Positions 7,130 through 17,635 of a stretch of DNA of 44,526 bases are shown here, piece after piece. The stretch is from Gammaproteobacteria bacterium. Lineage in GTDB: Bacteria > Pseudomonadota > Gammaproteobacteria > Steroidobacterales > Steroidobacteraceae. Position 1 is the first letter of the stretch. Every line of letters begins with the position of its first letter. The DNA lies in contig JANXZG010000109.1 of assembly GCA_025355645.1 (NCBI GenBank), forward strand, positions 1 to 44,526, read 5' to 3'. A model generated the notes under the pieces. The model saw only the letters and a program-made list of their open reading frames with translations, did not search any database and was not told the DNA's origin. Both the position numbers and the translations under genes were made by a program.

Positions 7130-8092
7130 TTGACCGAACAACAAGAAGTTGGGGCGGGGCACGCGCCGGTACTGCTGGTTGAAGCGGTTGCCGCGCTCGA
7201 CGTCAAAGCCAGCGGCGTGTATCTGGATGCTACATTCGGCCGCGGCGGACATGCGCAGGCGATCTTGCGCCGCCTCGTCGCCGACGGCCGGCTGCTATGC
7301 CTGGATCGTGATCCGGCGGCCATCGCAGATGCGCAGGCGCGCTTTGCGGGTGATCCGAGGGTCGCAATTTTCCTCTCGCCTTTTTCCGCGCTGGACGCCT
7401 GTGCAGATCGATTGCGCCCCGGCCTGCGCCTGGACGGCGTCCTGTTTGACCTGGGCGTGTCATCGCCGCAGATCGACGATGCGACACGCGGGTTCAGCTT
7501 TATGCAGGACGGCCCCCTCGATATGCGCATGAGCCCGGGCTCCGGACCGAGCGCGGCGGATGTCGTGAACCAGGCAACCGAGCGCGAACTTGTGCGCATA
7601 TTCCGGGACTACGGCGAGGAAAGGTTCGCAGGGCGCATCGCGCGCGCGATCGTCGCGGACCGGAAAACGGCGCCATTTTTGCGCACGCTGCAGCTCGCTC
7701 AGATGATTGCGCGGGTCAGTCCGACCTACGATCGTCACAAGCATCCGGCGACACGGATATTCCAGGCGCTGCGCATCAGCGTCAACGATGAGCTCGGCGA
7801 ACTTGAGACCGCGCTTGACGCAGCGCTCTCGCGCCTGCAGCCGCGGGGCCGGCTTGTGGTGATCAGCTTTCATTCCCTAGAGGATCGGCTAGTCAAGCAC
7901 TTCATGCGCCGCCATTCGCTGGCCGATCCGATGTATGCCGGCCTGCCGCACATCCCAGCGCATGCGCGACCGCAATTGCGGCTCGTAGGCAAGCAGGTCT
8001 CGCCCGACGCCGCCGAATCGCGTGACAACCCGCGTGCGCGCAGCGCGCGTATGCGCGTTGCAGAGCGCCTGGATCAGGAGCTAGCCGCATGA
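7130..8092 (+). CDS. rsmH: 16S rRNA (cytosine1402-N4)-methyltransferase RsmH
   Basis: A 320-residue SAM-dependent methyltransferase (MraW family). The N-terminal GHAPVLLVEAV, the SAM loop LDATFGRGGHAQAIL, the LFDLGVSSPQIDD motif and the C-terminal VISFHSLEDRLVKHF are diagnostic. The start is TTG 7130: no ATG or GTG is available in frame between the upstream stop at 7097 and the GHAPVLL motif, and GGAG at 7117-7120 is well placed. Its last bases overlap the ftsL start. It acts on the same rRNA base as RsmI encoded nearby. Confidence 0.95.
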   Translation: MTEQQEVGAGHAPVLLVEAVAALDVKASGVYLDATFGRGGHAQAILRRLVADGRLLCLDRDPAAIADAQARFAGDPRVAIFLSPFSALDACADRLRPGLRLDGVLFDLGVSSPQIDDATRGFSFMQDGPLDMRMSPGSGPSAADVVNQATERELVRIFRDYGEERFAGRIARAIVADRKTAPFLRTLQLAQMIARVSPTYDRHKHPATRIFQALRISVNDELGELETALDAALSRLQPRGRLVVISFHSLEDRLVKHFMRRHSLADPMYAGLPHIPAHARPQLRLVGKQVSPDAAESRDNPRARSARMRVAERLDQELAA

Positions 8093-8367
8093 TGAGCCAT
8101 CGATTTCTGGTGATCGCCTTGCCGCTGTTGTGGCTCGCCGCACTCGGCAGCGCTGCGGGAGTGATTTATTCGCGCCATCAGGCCCGCGACCTGTTCGTGC
8201 GGCTCGAAAAGCTCAACGCGGAGCGCGACGCTCTGGAAATGGAATGGGGCCAACTGCAGCTCGAGCAGAGCGCGTGGTCTACGAACGCGTTCGTCGAGCG
8301 CGTGGCAAACGCCAAGCTGCAGATGAACCTGCCGCAGGCGCGCGACGTGCGGATCGTGCGGCCATGA
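8089..8367 (+). CDS. ftsL: Cell division protein FtsL
   Basis: A 92-residue bitopic inner-membrane protein. A hydrophobic segment near residues 6-27 (FLVIALPLLWLAALGSAAGV) is followed by a periplasmic coiled coil (LFVRLEKLNAERDALEMEWGQLQLEQ) and the short end typical of FtsL. FtsL forms a complex with FtsB and FtsQ and helps to activate FtsWI. Sequence conservation in this family is poor, so the call rests on topology, size and its fixed place between rsmH and ftsI. ATG overlaps the rsmH stop by 4 bases and its own stop overlaps ftsI. Confidence 0.9.
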   Translation: MMSHRFLVIALPLLWLAALGSAAGVIYSRHQARDLFVRLEKLNAERDALEMEWGQLQLEQSAWSTNAFVERVANAKLQMNLPQARDVRIVRP

Positions 8368-10094
8368 AGGGCCGTCCGGCAGATAGCGATATCCGCGCGC
8401 GCAGCTACCGCCGGCGCTCGCTGCTGGTGCTGGTACTGGTGTTCTGCGGCGCTTTCGGGCTGGTCGTACGTGCGGTCCAGCTGCAGCTGTTGGAACACGA
8501 CCAGTTCGAAAGGCGCGGCAAGGAAGAGTCGATGCGCGTCGTGAAGATTACCGCACACCGGGGCGCGATCACGGATCGCAATGGTGAGCCGTTAGCGCTC
8601 TCATCGCCCGTCGATAGCATCGGGGTCGACCCTTCGCAACTCAACGATAACATCGACCAGTTGCCGCGGCTCGCGAAGGCACTCGGTCAGGACCCGCAGC
8701 TGCTTGCCCGGCACATCACCAGCAACCTGGATCGCGAGTTCTTGTACCTGGCCAGGCACCTGCCGCCGGCACAGGCAGAGCGAATCAAGGCGCTTGATAT
8801 TCCGGGCGTGTCGATCACGCGCGAATACCAGCGCTTCTATCCGGCCGGCGAAGTTGCCGGACACATCGTCGGATTCACGACCATCGATGATAAAGGCCAG
8901 GAGGGCCTCGAGCTTGGCTACGACCAGTTGCTGGGCGGCGAAGATGGGTCCAAGCGGGTGCTGCAGGACCGCTACGGGCACTACGTGGAAAACGTCGAGC
9001 TGATACGCACGCCCCGCCAAGGCAGGGATCTGGCGACGAGCATCGACCTGCGCATCCAGTACCTCGCTTACCGCGAGCTGAAAATGGCGATGAAGGACTA
9101 TCGCGCGCGCGCAGGCTCCGCGATCGTCGTCGACTGTGACACCGGCGAGGTGCTCGCCATCGTCAACCAACCCTCTTATAACCCGAATGATCGGGAGCAG
9201 CTGCAACCGGAGATGTACCGCAACCGCGCGGCCACCGACATCTTCGAGCCGGGCTCGAGCGTCAAGCCATTCATCATGGCCGCTGCTCTTTCATCCGGCC
9301 AATATCACCCCGACAGCGTGGTCAATACGTCCCCCGGGTTCCTGAAGGTCGGCATCAAAACATTCGAGGATGAGCATAATTTTGGTTCGATCGATCTCGC
9401 CACGATCCTCGCGAAATCGAGCAACGTCGGCACCGCAATGGTCGCGCTGAGCCTCAAGCCGCAGCAGATCTGGAATACGCTTACCGGGCTTGGCCTTGGC
9501 CAGGTCACCGGCAGCAATTTCCCAGGCGAGTCGGCGGGCATGTTGAGTCATTATTCTCACTGGCGGGAAATTGGCATCGCAACGCTGTCGCACGGCTATG
9601 GCTTGTCGGTGACGCCCCTGCAACTCGCGCATGCCTACGCGACCATCGGCTCCGGTGGAATCCGTCGCCCGCTTACTTTCGAACGTGTCAGCGGTCCGGT
9701 TGCTGGCGAGCGGGTCATGGAATCATCGGTCGCCCACTCGCTGGTGCAACTGATGGAGCACGTTGTCGCCAGCGGCGGCACCGGCACACGCGCCGCCGTG
9801 GTCGGCTTTCGCGTAGCCGGCAAGACCGGCACGGCCTGGAAATCCTTTGCCGGCGGCTACTCGACCGATCACTTCATGGCCGTGTTCGCGGGCGTCGTGC
9901 CTGCCTCCCACCCAAAGCTGGCAACCGTCATTGTGATAGACGATCCGAGCGGCGACCTGCATCGCGCCGCTGACGTCGCCGCGCCGGTTTTTTCGAATGT
10001 AATGTCTGGTGCGCTGCGCCTGATGGACATTGCGCCTGATGATCTGCAGAACGTACCCGCGGCAACGCTGGTGCGCGTAAGCGACGTGCAATGA
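8364..10094 (+). CDS. ftsI: Septal peptidoglycan transpeptidase FtsI (PBP3)
   Basis: A 576-residue class B penicillin-binding protein that cross-links septal peptidoglycan in complex with FtsW. It has a cytoplasmic tail, one transmembrane helix near residues 19-38, a pedestal domain (TAHRGAITDRNGEPLA) and the transpeptidase domain with all three active-site motifs: SSVK (Ser298 nucleophile), SSN (352-354) and KTG (487-489). Spacing matches E. coli PBP3. ATG 8364 overlaps the ftsL stop in ATGA; a longer frame upstream runs through ftsL in another phase and is not coding. Confidence 0.96.
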   Translation: MKGRPADSDIRARSYRRRSLLVLVLVFCGAFGLVVRAVQLQLLEHDQFERRGKEESMRVVKITAHRGAITDRNGEPLALSSPVDSIGVDPSQLNDNIDQLPRLAKALGQDPQLLARHITSNLDREFLYLARHLPPAQAERIKALDIPGVSITREYQRFYPAGEVAGHIVGFTTIDDKGQEGLELGYDQLLGGEDGSKRVLQDRYGHYVENVELIRTPRQGRDLATSIDLRIQYLAYRELKMAMKDYRARAGSAIVVDCDTGEVLAIVNQPSYNPNDREQLQPEMYRNRAATDIFEPGSSVKPFIMAAALSSGQYHPDSVVNTSPGFLKVGIKTFEDEHNFGSIDLATILAKSSNVGTAMVALSLKPQQIWNTLTGLGLGQVTGSNFPGESAGMLSHYSHWREIGIATLSHGYGLSVTPLQLAHAYATIGSGGIRRPLTFERVSGPVAGERVMESSVAHSLVQLMEHVVASGGTGTRAAVVGFRVAGKTGTAWKSFAGGYSTDHFMAVFAGVVPASHPKLATVIVIDDPSGDLHRAADVAAPVFSNVMSGALRLMDIAPDDLQNVPAATLVRVSDVQ

Positions 10095-11599
10095 TTAACC
10101 TGGGTCAGCTGCTCGAGCCATACTTGCCGCTCGCGCTGCCGGCGCATGCGGGAAATCTGCCGATCACCGACTTGACGCAGGATAGCCGCGAGGTGCGCGC
10201 AGGCAGCTTGTTCGTGGCGTTACGCGGCGCGACGCACCACGGTCTTGAATTTGTCCAGCAGGCCTGCGAGCAGGGCGCAGTCGCGATCCTGTGGGAACCC
10301 GGTACCGGTATCGAGGCGCCGCAACTGCCCAGCAATGTTGCCTGTGTCCCCGTACCCGACCTTCCCAGACTCACCGGACTGATCGCCGACCGCTTCTTTG
10401 GCGAGCCGTCAGCGCATCTGCGTATCTGCGCGTTCACCGGTACCAACGGCAAAACCACCTGCGCGTTCCTGCTGGCTCAGTGCATGGGGCACCTCGGCCG
10501 AAGCGCCGCCTACATCGGCACCATCGGCTGGGGCCGCATCGGGGCTTTGCGCAGCCTTGCCCACACGACGCCCGATGCGATAAACGTGCATCGGATGCTC
10601 GCGCAGCTGCTTGCCGACGGGGTGCGCGACGTCGCAATCGAGGTATCGTCGCACGCGCTCGATCAACACCGCATTGCGGGCGTGCGCCTGTACGCCGCGG
10701 CGTTCACCAACCTGACGCACGATCATCTGGATTATCACCGGACCATGCTCGCCTATGGCGACGCCAAGGCCCGGCTATTCGCGTTCCCCGGGGTCAAGCA
10801 ATGCATCGTCAATATCGGCGATGACTTCGGACGCCACCTGGCCGAGCGCCTGCGTGATGACACGCGGCTCATCGCGGCGTGGATAGACACTGACGAGTAC
10901 ACCGATGCGTGGTCAAAGGTAAGGCATCTGCGCGCGCGACGCGTCAGTTGTCAGACGCGCGGCCTGACCATGGATATTGACGGCACGTTCGGCAGTGTAA
11001 CGCTGCAAGCGCGACTGATTGGTCGGTTCAATGCGGAAAACCTGGCGATCGTCCTCGGCTGCCTGTTATCCCTTGGCATTGGCGCGCCGCAGGCTGCCGC
11101 CGCACTCGGAGAGTGTGAGCCGCCGCCTGGTCGCATGGAGATCGTGCCATCCGCGGGAGAGGGCAAGCCGCTGGCGGTCGTGGATTACGCGCATACGCCC
11201 GACGCACTGGCCAAGGCGCTCGGCGCACTGCGAGAGCACTGTGCTGGCGAGTTATGGTGCGTGTTTGGCTGCGGCGGCGATCGAGATCCGATGAAGCGTC
11301 CGATGATGGGCACTGTTGCCGATACCATGGCCGATCGGATCATCGTGACCGATGACAATCCGCGCTCGGAAAACCCGCAGGTGATCACACACCAGATCGC
11401 AGCGGCTTTCACGCGCCACATGCCGCAGGTCATCGGTGATCGCGCCGAGGCGATCGCTACGGCGCTGCGCGCAGCGCGCTCGTCCGATGTCGTGCTGATC
11501 GCCGGCAAGGGCCATGAGAACTACCAGATCTACGGTGCTACCCGGCGCGAATTCAGTGACCGCAGCGAAGCGATGCGCTACCTCCGGGATGCCGCATGA
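10091..11599 (+). CDS. murE: UDP-MurNAc-tripeptide synthetase MurE
   Basis: A 502-residue Mur ligase that adds the third amino acid to UDP-MurNAc-L-Ala-D-Glu in the cytoplasm. The ATP loop is TGTNGKTT (116-123). The DNPR motif (422-425) is the one seen in meso-diaminopimelate-adding MurE enzymes, so the wall is predicted to contain meso-DAP. Domain order is the usual N-terminal UDP-binding, central ATPase and C-terminal Rossmann-like domain (DYAHTPDAL, GKGHENYQ). Start ATG overlaps the ftsI stop by 4 bases, and its stop overlaps murF. Confidence 0.96.
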   Translation: MINLGQLLEPYLPLALPAHAGNLPITDLTQDSREVRAGSLFVALRGATHHGLEFVQQACEQGAVAILWEPGTGIEAPQLPSNVACVPVPDLPRLTGLIADRFFGEPSAHLRICAFTGTNGKTTCAFLLAQCMGHLGRSAAYIGTIGWGRIGALRSLAHTTPDAINVHRMLAQLLADGVRDVAIEVSSHALDQHRIAGVRLYAAAFTNLTHDHLDYHRTMLAYGDAKARLFAFPGVKQCIVNIGDDFGRHLAERLRDDTRLIAAWIDTDEYTDAWSKVRHLRARRVSCQTRGLTMDIDGTFGSVTLQARLIGRFNAENLAIVLGCLLSLGIGAPQAAAALGECEPPPGRMEIVPSAGEGKPLAVVDYAHTPDALAKALGALREHCAGELWCVFGCGGDRDPMKRPMMGTVADTMADRIIVTDDNPRSENPQVITHQIAAAFTRHMPQVIGDRAEAIATALRAARSSDVVLIAGKGHENYQIYGATRREFSDRSEAMRYLRDAA

Positions 11600-12954
11600 A
11601 ACGCATGCTCAAGGAATCGGCATTGGTGATGGGCGGCCGGCTGCAGGGTGAGGATCGCACCTACGCCGCAGTGTCGACCGATAGCCGCACGCTGCAGGCA
11701 GGCGCATTGTTTGTAGCGCTGCGCGGCCCAAATTTTGATGGCGCAGGTTTTGTCGCGGCGGCGGCCGAGGCAGGCGCTGCCGGCGCGATTGTTCCGCGCT
11801 TAATGCCGGTGAAGCTGCCGCAGATCGAGGTGGCGGACACGCTATTGGCGTTGCAGCGGCTGGCGACGAAGTGGCGCGCGAATTTCAAGCTGCCACTGAT
11901 TGCGGTTGCCGGCAGCAATGGCAAGACGACTGTGAAGGAAATGATTGCGGCGATCCTCACGCGTATGGGTCCCTGCCTAGCGACGCAGGGCAACCTGAAC
12001 AACCATATCGGTGTGCCACTGACTCTGATGCGCCTGAATGAAACGCATAAAAGCGCGGTCATCGAGCTCGGCGCGAATCGCATTGGTGATGTGGCTCAGC
12101 TCATGGCGTTCGCACAGCCCGGCATCGGCGTCATCACCAACGCCGGCGCGGAACATCTCGAGGGCTTCGGAAGCGTCGACGGCGCGGCGCAGGGAGAAGG
12201 CGAGACCGTGGGTTGCCTTGGCGCGACCGGGACGGCCATCATCAATGCCGACGATCAGTTTGCCGCCTATTGGCGCGGTCTTGCAGGATCGCGCCGGGTC
12301 CTCAGCTTCGGCGCGGAAAAATCTGCGGATTTCGTTGCCCGCCACAGCCGGCAGCGGATCGTGCGTGGTGAATTCATCACGCATTTCAGCCTGTCATCGC
12401 CCGCGGGCTCAGTTCCGATCACGATCCACACGGGGGGCGCGCACAACGTGCGCAACGCCCTTGCCGCCGCAGCCGCGGCCCATGCCGCAGGGGCGGCGCT
12501 CGAGCACATCGTGGCGGGACTCGAGCATTTCCGGCCGGTAGCCGGGCGCTTGCAGCTTAAAGCCGGCCCGCAGGGCAGCTGGATCATCGACGATTCCTAC
12601 AATGCTAATCCGAGTTCTGTCAAAGCGGGCCTTGACGTACTGCGTGCGCTGCCGCCGCCGATCTGGTTCGTGTTGGGCGAAATGGCTGAGCTCGGCGAGA
12701 AGACCGACGAATTTCATGAGGACATAGGCTCCTATGCGCGCGACTGCGGTGTCACGCGCCTTTTTTGTGTCGGTGCACCCACGGCGCGCGCGGTCGCGAG
12801 TTTTGGCGCTAACGCCGATTTGTTTGCGGATGTAGAGCTGCTGATCGCGCGCTTGAAGTCAGAGCTGCCAATGGGCGCCACCGTGCTGATCAAGGGATCC
12901 CGCGTCAACCGTCTCGAGCGCGTCGTGCAAGCGCTTACGAGCCGAGGACACTGA
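11596..12954 (+). CDS. murF: UDP-MurNAc-tripeptide:D-Ala-D-Ala ligase MurF
   Basis: A 452-residue Mur ligase that adds D-Ala-D-Ala to complete the pentapeptide precursor. The ATP loop is [12 protein letters not shown], followed by [12 protein letters not shown], a MurF hallmark. Further conserved segments are [10 protein letters not shown] and [11 protein letters not shown]. The start overlaps the murE stop in ATGA. It is followed by mraY after 4 bases, the only non-overlapping junction between rsmH and ftsA. Confidence 0.95.
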   Translation: MKRMLKESALVMGGRLQGEDRTYAAVSTDSRTLQAGALFVALRGPNFDGAGFVAAAAEAGAAGAIVPRLMPVKLPQIEVADTLLALQRLATKWRANFKLPLIAVAGSNGKTTVKEMIAAILTRMGPCLATQGNLNNHIGVPLTLMRLNETHKSAVIELGANRIGDVAQLMAFAQPGIGVITNAGAEHLEGFGSVDGAAQGEGETVGCLGATGTAIINADDQFAAYWRGLAGSRRVLSFGAEKSADFVARHSRQRIVRGEFITHFSLSSPAGSVPITIHTGGAHNVRNALAAAAAAHAAGAALEHIVAGLEHFRPVAGRLQLKAGPQGSWIIDDSYNANPSSVKAGLDVLRALPPPIWFVLGEMAELGEKTDEFHEDIGSYARDCGVTRLFCVGAPTARAVASFGANADLFADVELLIARLKSELPMGATVLIKGSRVNRLERVVQALTSRGH

Positions 12955-12958
12955 CGCC

Positions 12959-14044
12959 ATGCTACTGCTGCTCACGGAATATCTCGCCCGCCGCCTGTCC
13001 TTTTTCCACGTCTTCCAGTACCTGACGCTGCGCGGAATCATGGCGGCGATGACGGCGCTCGCACTTGCGCTGTGGATCGGGCCGCGCATGATCGGCATGC
13101 TCGCCCGCTACCAGATCGGCCAGCGCGTACGCAACGATGGACCGCAGACGCACTTGCAAAAAGCTGGGACGCCAACGATGGGCGGCGGTTTGATTTTAGT
13201 GAGCATGACTTTCAGCACGTTGTTGTGGGCGGACCTAAACAACCGCTTTATCTGGATACTGATGTTTGCGACCCTCGCATTCGGCATCATCGGATTTTAT
13301 GATGACTATCTGAAACTGGTAGTCGGGAATTCCAAGGGCCTTACGGCGCGCTACAAATACCTGTTCCAGTCGCTGGCGGGCCTTTTCACTGCGTTCGCGC
13401 TGCACCAGTTCCATCAGTCGCTGGCCGAGACGTCGCTGTACGTGCCCTTCTTCAAGGCCGTTGCCATACCGATGAGCACGGCCTTGTTCGTCATGCTGAC
13501 CTATTTCGTCATCGTGGGTTCCAGTAACGCCGTGAACCTGACCGATGGGCTGGACGGGCTCGCGATCATGCCGGCGGTGATGGTAGCCGGTGCACTTGGC
13601 GTATTCGCCTACGCGACCGGCAATGTGAAATTCGCCTCCTATTTGCAAATCCCCTACATACCCGGGGTAGGCGAGGTGCTGATCTACAGCGCCGCACTAG
13701 TTGGCGCGGGCCTCGGATTTTTGTGGTTCAACGCCTATCCGGCGCAGGTCTTCATGGGCGATGTCGGCGCGCTCGCGATCGGCGCGGCGCTTGGCACGAT
13801 GGCGGTCATTGTGCGCCAGGAAATCGTGCTGTTCGTGATGGGCGGCGTGTTCGTGCTGGAGACGGTGTCGGTCGTACTGCAGGTCGGCTCTTTCAAGCTC
13901 ACCGGCAAGCGCATTTTCAAGATGGCACCGATCCACCACCATTTTGAGCTCAAGGGCTGGCCTGAGCCCCGGGTGATTGTGCGTTTCTGGATCATCAGTT
14001 TTGTGTTGGTCCTCGCGGGTCTCGCGACCCTGAAGATCCGTTGA
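12959..14044 (+). CDS. mraY: Phospho-MurNAc-pentapeptide transferase MraY
   Basis: A 361-residue polytopic inner-membrane enzyme that transfers phospho-MurNAc-pentapeptide to undecaprenyl phosphate, giving lipid I. Diagnostic elements are KAGTPTMGG, the Asp-rich FYDDYLK loop, [25 protein letters not shown] and the [11 protein letters not shown] motif near the end. About ten hydrophobic helices are visible. The length is family-typical. Its stop overlaps the murD start by one base (TGATG). Confidence 0.97.
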   Translation: MLLLLTEYLARRLSFFHVFQYLTLRGIMAAMTALALALWIGPRMIGMLARYQIGQRVRNDGPQTHLQKAGTPTMGGGLILVSMTFSTLLWADLNNRFIWILMFATLAFGIIGFYDDYLKLVVGNSKGLTARYKYLFQSLAGLFTAFALHQFHQSLAETSLYVPFFKAVAIPMSTALFVMLTYFVIVGSSNAVNLTDGLDGLAIMPAVMVAGALGVFAYATGNVKFASYLQIPYIPGVGEVLIYSAALVGAGLGFLWFNAYPAQVFMGDVGALAIGAALGTMAVIVRQEIVLFVMGGVFVLETVSVVLQVGSFKLTGKRIFKMAPIHHHFELKGWPEPRVIVRFWIISFVLVLAGLATLKIR

Positions 14045-15369
14045 TGAACAGCGTCGTCGTAGGTTTGGGAAAAACCGGCGCCTCATGCGTGCGCTACCTG
14101 GCCAAGCGCGGCATTGCGGTCAGCGCTACCGATTCGCGCCAGATGCCGCCCGGACTCGCCTCGCTGGGCCCGCTCGCCGGAAAGCTTGACCTTCGGCTAG
14201 GCGGCTTTGACATGTCCTTGTTGGACGGCGCTTCCCAGCTGCTGATGTCACCCGGGGTCTCGCTTCTTGAGCCTATCGCCCAGCGCGCGCGTGAGCGTGG
14301 CATCGAAGTACTCGGGGATATTGAATTGTTCGCCCGCGCGGTACGTGCCCCGGTAATTGGCGTGACCGGCACGAATGGCAAGAGCACGGTCACGAGCCTG
14401 GTCGCACACATGGCTCGCAGCGCCGGGCGGCAGGTGCTGGCGGGCGGCAACCTAGGCGAGCCGGCTCTCGACCTGCTCGATCAGCCTGTTCCCGACCTTT
14501 ATGTACTCGAACTGTCGAGCTTCCAGCTGGAGACCACCTCCTCGCTGAAGCTGCAGGGGGCGGTCGTGCTGAACGTTAGCGCTGACCACATGGATCGGTA
14601 CGACTCGATCGAATCCTATGCAAGCGCCAAGGCCAGAATCTTCGCCCGTTCAGCGACGGTGGTGCTGAATGCCGACGATGCGGTCGTCGCCTCCATGCGC
14701 CGCCGCGGCAACCACACCGTCACCTTTTCGATCCTGCACGGCGATGCCGATTTCACGCTGCTCGAGCAGGAAGGCGCGATGTGGCTCGCGCGCAATGGTA
14801 AGCCGCTGCTGGACGCATCAAAAATAAAGTTGCCCGGAATGCACAATATCGCGAACGCGCTGGCGGCGCTCGCGCTAGGCGAGGCGGCGCAGTTGCCCTA
14901 TACGGCGATGCTGAGTGCGCTTGAGACCTTTCCCGGACTGCCGCATCGTTGCGAATGGGTCGCAGACGTCAGCAGGGTTCGTTACATCGACGACTCCAAG
15001 GGCACGAATGTCGGTGCGACCATCGCAGCCGTTGCCGGCCTCCGCCAACCTCTGGTCCTGATCGCTGGCGGCGACGGCAAGGGGCAGGACTTCGCGCCGC
15101 TCGCCCCGGCGTTTCGCGGCAAGGTGCACCACGCGGTACTGATCGGCAAGGACGCGCAAGCAATTGGCGCCGCACTGGCGGGTGTCTGCCGCGTCGAGTT
15201 CGCCGCCACGATGCCAGGCGCCGTCGCAGTGGCCGCCGCCGCCGCGCGCCCCGGCGATGCCGTATTGCTCTCGCCAGCCTGCGCGAGCCTCGATATGTTC
15301 CGCGACTACAATCATCGCGGCGACGTCTTCGCCGCGGCAGTGCGCGCGCACGCCGGCAGCCAGGCATGA
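14044..15369 (+). CDS. murD: UDP-MurNAc-L-Ala:D-Glu ligase MurD
   Basis: A 441-residue Mur ligase that adds D-glutamate. It has the N-terminal dinucleotide-like loop VVVGLGKTGASCVRYLA, the ATP loop GVTGTNGKSTVTSLV, LELSSFQLETT, HRCEWV and DDSKGTNVGAT, all typical of MurD. I chose ATG 14044 over the in-frame TTG at 14041. It sits in the normal mraY-murD-ftsW order. The next gene starts inside its stop codon (ATGA). Confidence 0.95.
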   Translation: MNSVVVGLGKTGASCVRYLAKRGIAVSATDSRQMPPGLASLGPLAGKLDLRLGGFDMSLLDGASQLLMSPGVSLLEPIAQRARERGIEVLGDIELFARAVRAPVIGVTGTNGKSTVTSLVAHMARSAGRQVLAGGNLGEPALDLLDQPVPDLYVLELSSFQLETTSSLKLQGAVVLNVSADHMDRYDSIESYASAKARIFARSATVVLNADDAVVASMRRRGNHTVTFSILHGDADFTLLEQEGAMWLARNGKPLLDASKIKLPGMHNIANALAALALGEAAQLPYTAMLSALETFPGLPHRCEWVADVSRVRYIDDSKGTNVGATIAAVAGLRQPLVLIAGGDGKGQDFAPLAPAFRGKVHHAVLIGKDAQAIGAALAGVCRVEFAATMPGAVAVAAAAARPGDAVLLSPACASLDMFRDYNHRGDVFAAAVRAHAGSQA

Positions 15370-16553
15370 ACACGGCAACCCTGTCGCAGGGACTGCGCGC
15401 CCGGGAGCGGATGCCCTTTACCTGGGACTACCTGACCATCGGACTGGTCGCCGCGCTTCTGCTCGTGGGGCTCGTCATGGTGACCTCCGCGTCAATGTCG
15501 ATAGCGGCACGCGACCTCGGCAGCCCATTTTTCTACCTGCAGCGTCAGTTCGTCTATGGCGGCCTTGGCGTTCTGATCGCCTGGGTAGCGACGCGCATCC
15601 CGACGCAGCTGTGGGAGAAATACAGTACACCGCTGTTGTTCGTCGGCTTAGTGCTGCTACTGCTGGTACTGGTCCCGGGCATTGGCGCGGTCGTCAATGG
15701 TGCGCGGCGCTGGCTGCGCGTCGGGCCGGTGAATTTCCAGGTATCGGAACTGGCGCGGGTCCTAGTGCTCACCTGGATATGTGCTTACTGCGTGCGCAAG
15801 CGAGCGGTGCTTGAAAAGACCTGGGGTGGCCTGCTGACGCCCGTGGCGCCGCTCGGGCTCGCGGGTATCCTGCTGCTAGTCGAACCGGATTTCGGCGCGA
15901 CGACCGTTTTAGTTGCGACCGGATGCGCGATCCTGTTCATTGGCGGCGCGCGCCTGCGCTATGTCATTGCCTTGGTTACCGCCGCAATCTGTTTCCTTGC
16001 CGTCATGATTGCGGTCTCGCCCTATCGACGTGCGCGCTTGCTGAGTTTCATGCACCCGTTCGATGATCGGTACGCGTCGGGATTCCAGCTGACCCAATCC
16101 CTGATCGCGATCGGGCGCGGCTCCTGGTTTGGGGTCGGTCTGGGCAGCGGCGTGCAGAAGCTTTTTTACCTGCCGGAAGCACACACGGACTTTGTCTTTG
16201 CAGTTCTTGCAGAGGAACTGGGACTGATTGGCGTGGTCGGCATCGTCCTGCTGTTTGTCGCGCTGGTCTGGCGATCGTTCCGCATTGCACGCATGGCGTC
16301 CGCTGCCGGGCTACAGTTCCAAGCCTACCTTGCGCTCGCCTTCGGCATCTGGATCGGGGTGCAGGCGATCGTAAACATCGGCGTCAACATGGGCCTGCTG
16401 CCAACCAAAGGCCTGACCCTGCCGCTGCTCTCCTATGGCCGCAGCAGCCTGCTGGTGACCCTTGCCTGGATAGGTGTGCTGCTGCGCATCTACCACGAGC
16501 TCAAATGCACGTCGCGCTCGGCCGTGATACGCGGCTCCGGGAGTGCCGGATGA
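15366..16553 (+). CDS. ftsW: Septal peptidoglycan glycosyltransferase FtsW (SEDS family)
   Basis: A 395-residue SEDS protein with about ten membrane segments that polymerises lipid II at the septum together with FtsI. Recognisable parts are the first helix (LTIGLVAALLLVGLVMVTSAS), NGARRWLRVGPVNFQVSEL, LVEPDFGATTV, the HTDFVFAVLAEELG loop and the C-terminal LPLLSYGRSSL. The ATG at 15366 overlaps the murD stop; a frame open further upstream runs through murD out of phase and is not coding. Confidence 0.95.
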   Translation: MNTATLSQGLRARERMPFTWDYLTIGLVAALLLVGLVMVTSASMSIAARDLGSPFFYLQRQFVYGGLGVLIAWVATRIPTQLWEKYSTPLLFVGLVLLLLVLVPGIGAVVNGARRWLRVGPVNFQVSELARVLVLTWICAYCVRKRAVLEKTWGGLLTPVAPLGLAGILLLVEPDFGATTVLVATGCAILFIGGARLRYVIALVTAAICFLAVMIAVSPYRRARLLSFMHPFDDRYASGFQLTQSLIAIGRGSWFGVGLGSGVQKLFYLPEAHTDFVFAVLAEELGLIGVVGIVLLFVALVWRSFRIARMASAAGLQFQAYLALAFGIWIGVQAIVNIGVNMGLLPTKGLTLPLLSYGRSSLLVTLAWIGVLLRIYHELKCTSRSAVIRGSGSAG

Positions 16554-17635
16554 CTGGTGCACCGGTGCTGATCATGGCGGGCGGAACGGGCGGCCATGTA
16601 TTTCCGGCATTAGCGGTCGCGCGGTTGCTGCGCGAGCGCGGCGTGCCGGTCGTGTGGCTGGGCGCGCCCGGCAGCATGGAATCTCGGCTCGTGCCGGCGA
16701 ACGGATTTCCGATCGAGTGGATCCGAGTACGCGGCATCCGCGGAAAGGGAGCGCTCGCGTGGTTGCGCGCGCCGTTCGCGATTTTTGCTGCCGTGGTTCA
16801 GGCCGCTGGCGTCCTGCGCCGTGTGCGGCCACGTGCCGTACTCGGCGCCGGCGGATTCGTCAGCGGCCCCGGCGGCATTGCCGCATGGCTGCTGCGCATT
16901 CCGCTGCTGATCCATGAACAGAACGCGATCGCGGGTATGACCAACCGTTGGCTCGCGCGCGTCGCGACACAGGTGCTCGAGGGTTTTCCCGGCAGCTTTG
17001 GCAAAGGTTCCCGCGCTCGCTGCATTGGCAACCCGGTGCGCGCCGAAATCGCCAGTGCCGAGGATCCCGCGCGGCGATTCGCGCAACATGGCCAGCAAAC
17101 CTCGCTGCTCGTGCTAGGCGGCAGCCAAGGCGCCCACCGCCTGAACCGCCTGCTGCCCGAGGCCCTTGCGCTGATCGCGCCGAATGGTCGGCCGCGCATA
17201 CGTCATCAGGCCGGCGAGCGCGACCTCGTGGCAACCCGGCAGGCTTACAACGTGGCCAAAGTCGACGCCGAAGTGCTGGCGTTCATCGAGGATATGGCAG
17301 GCGCCTATTCATGGGCGGACCTTGCTATCTGCCGGGCCGGTGCACTGACGATCGGTGAACTGCAGGCGGTCGGCCTGGGTGCTGTCCTCGTTCCGTTTCC
17401 GGCGGCGGTCGATGATCATCAGACGCGTAACGCCGAAGCGATGGTGCGCATCGGCGCCGGCGTGATCGTCCAGGAACGTGACCTCGATGCGGCGAGCCTG
17501 GCGCGCCTGATCACGCAGCTGGCGGCGGATCGGGGACGGTTGTTGCGCATGGCCCAGGCGGCCCGTGGCGCCGCGGTGACAAATGCGGCCGGAAAACTCG
17601 CGGATATATGCCAGATGGCGGGAGCAGCGGCGTGA
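16550..17635 (+). CDS. murG: Lipid II synthase MurG (GlcNAc transferase)
   Basis: A 361-residue GT28 glycosyltransferase on the cytoplasmic face of the inner membrane, converting lipid I to lipid II with UDP-GlcNAc. The first G loop is [14 protein letters not shown], the second is [12 protein letters not shown], and [13 protein letters not shown] and [12 protein letters not shown] mark the nucleotide-sugar site of the C-terminal domain. ATG 16550 overlaps the ftsW stop (ATGA). Its own end overlaps the murC start. Confidence 0.95.
   Translation: MTGAPVLIMAGGTGGHVFPALAVARLLRERGVPVVWLGAPGSMESRLVPANGFPIEWIRVRGIRGKGALAWLRAPFAIFAAVVQAAGVLRRVRPRAVLGAGGFVSGPGGIAAWLLRIPLLIHEQNAIAGMTNRWLARVATQVLEGFPGSFGKGSRARCIGNPVRAEIASAEDPARRFAQHGQQTSLLVLGGSQGAHRLNRLLPEALALIAPNGRPRIRHQAGERDLVATRQAYNVAKVDAEVLAFIEDMAGAYSWADLAICRAGALTIGELQAVGLGAVLVPFPAAVDDHQTRNAEAMVRIGAGVIVQERDLDAASLARLITQLAADRGRLLRMAQAARGAAVTNAAGKLADICQMAGAAA

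Noticed and set aside
8130..8363. Upstream extension of the ftsI frame through ftsL
   Set aside because: The translation is Arg/Ala/Gly-rich and out of phase with ftsL; the ATGA overlap at 8364 gives a FtsI of normal length.
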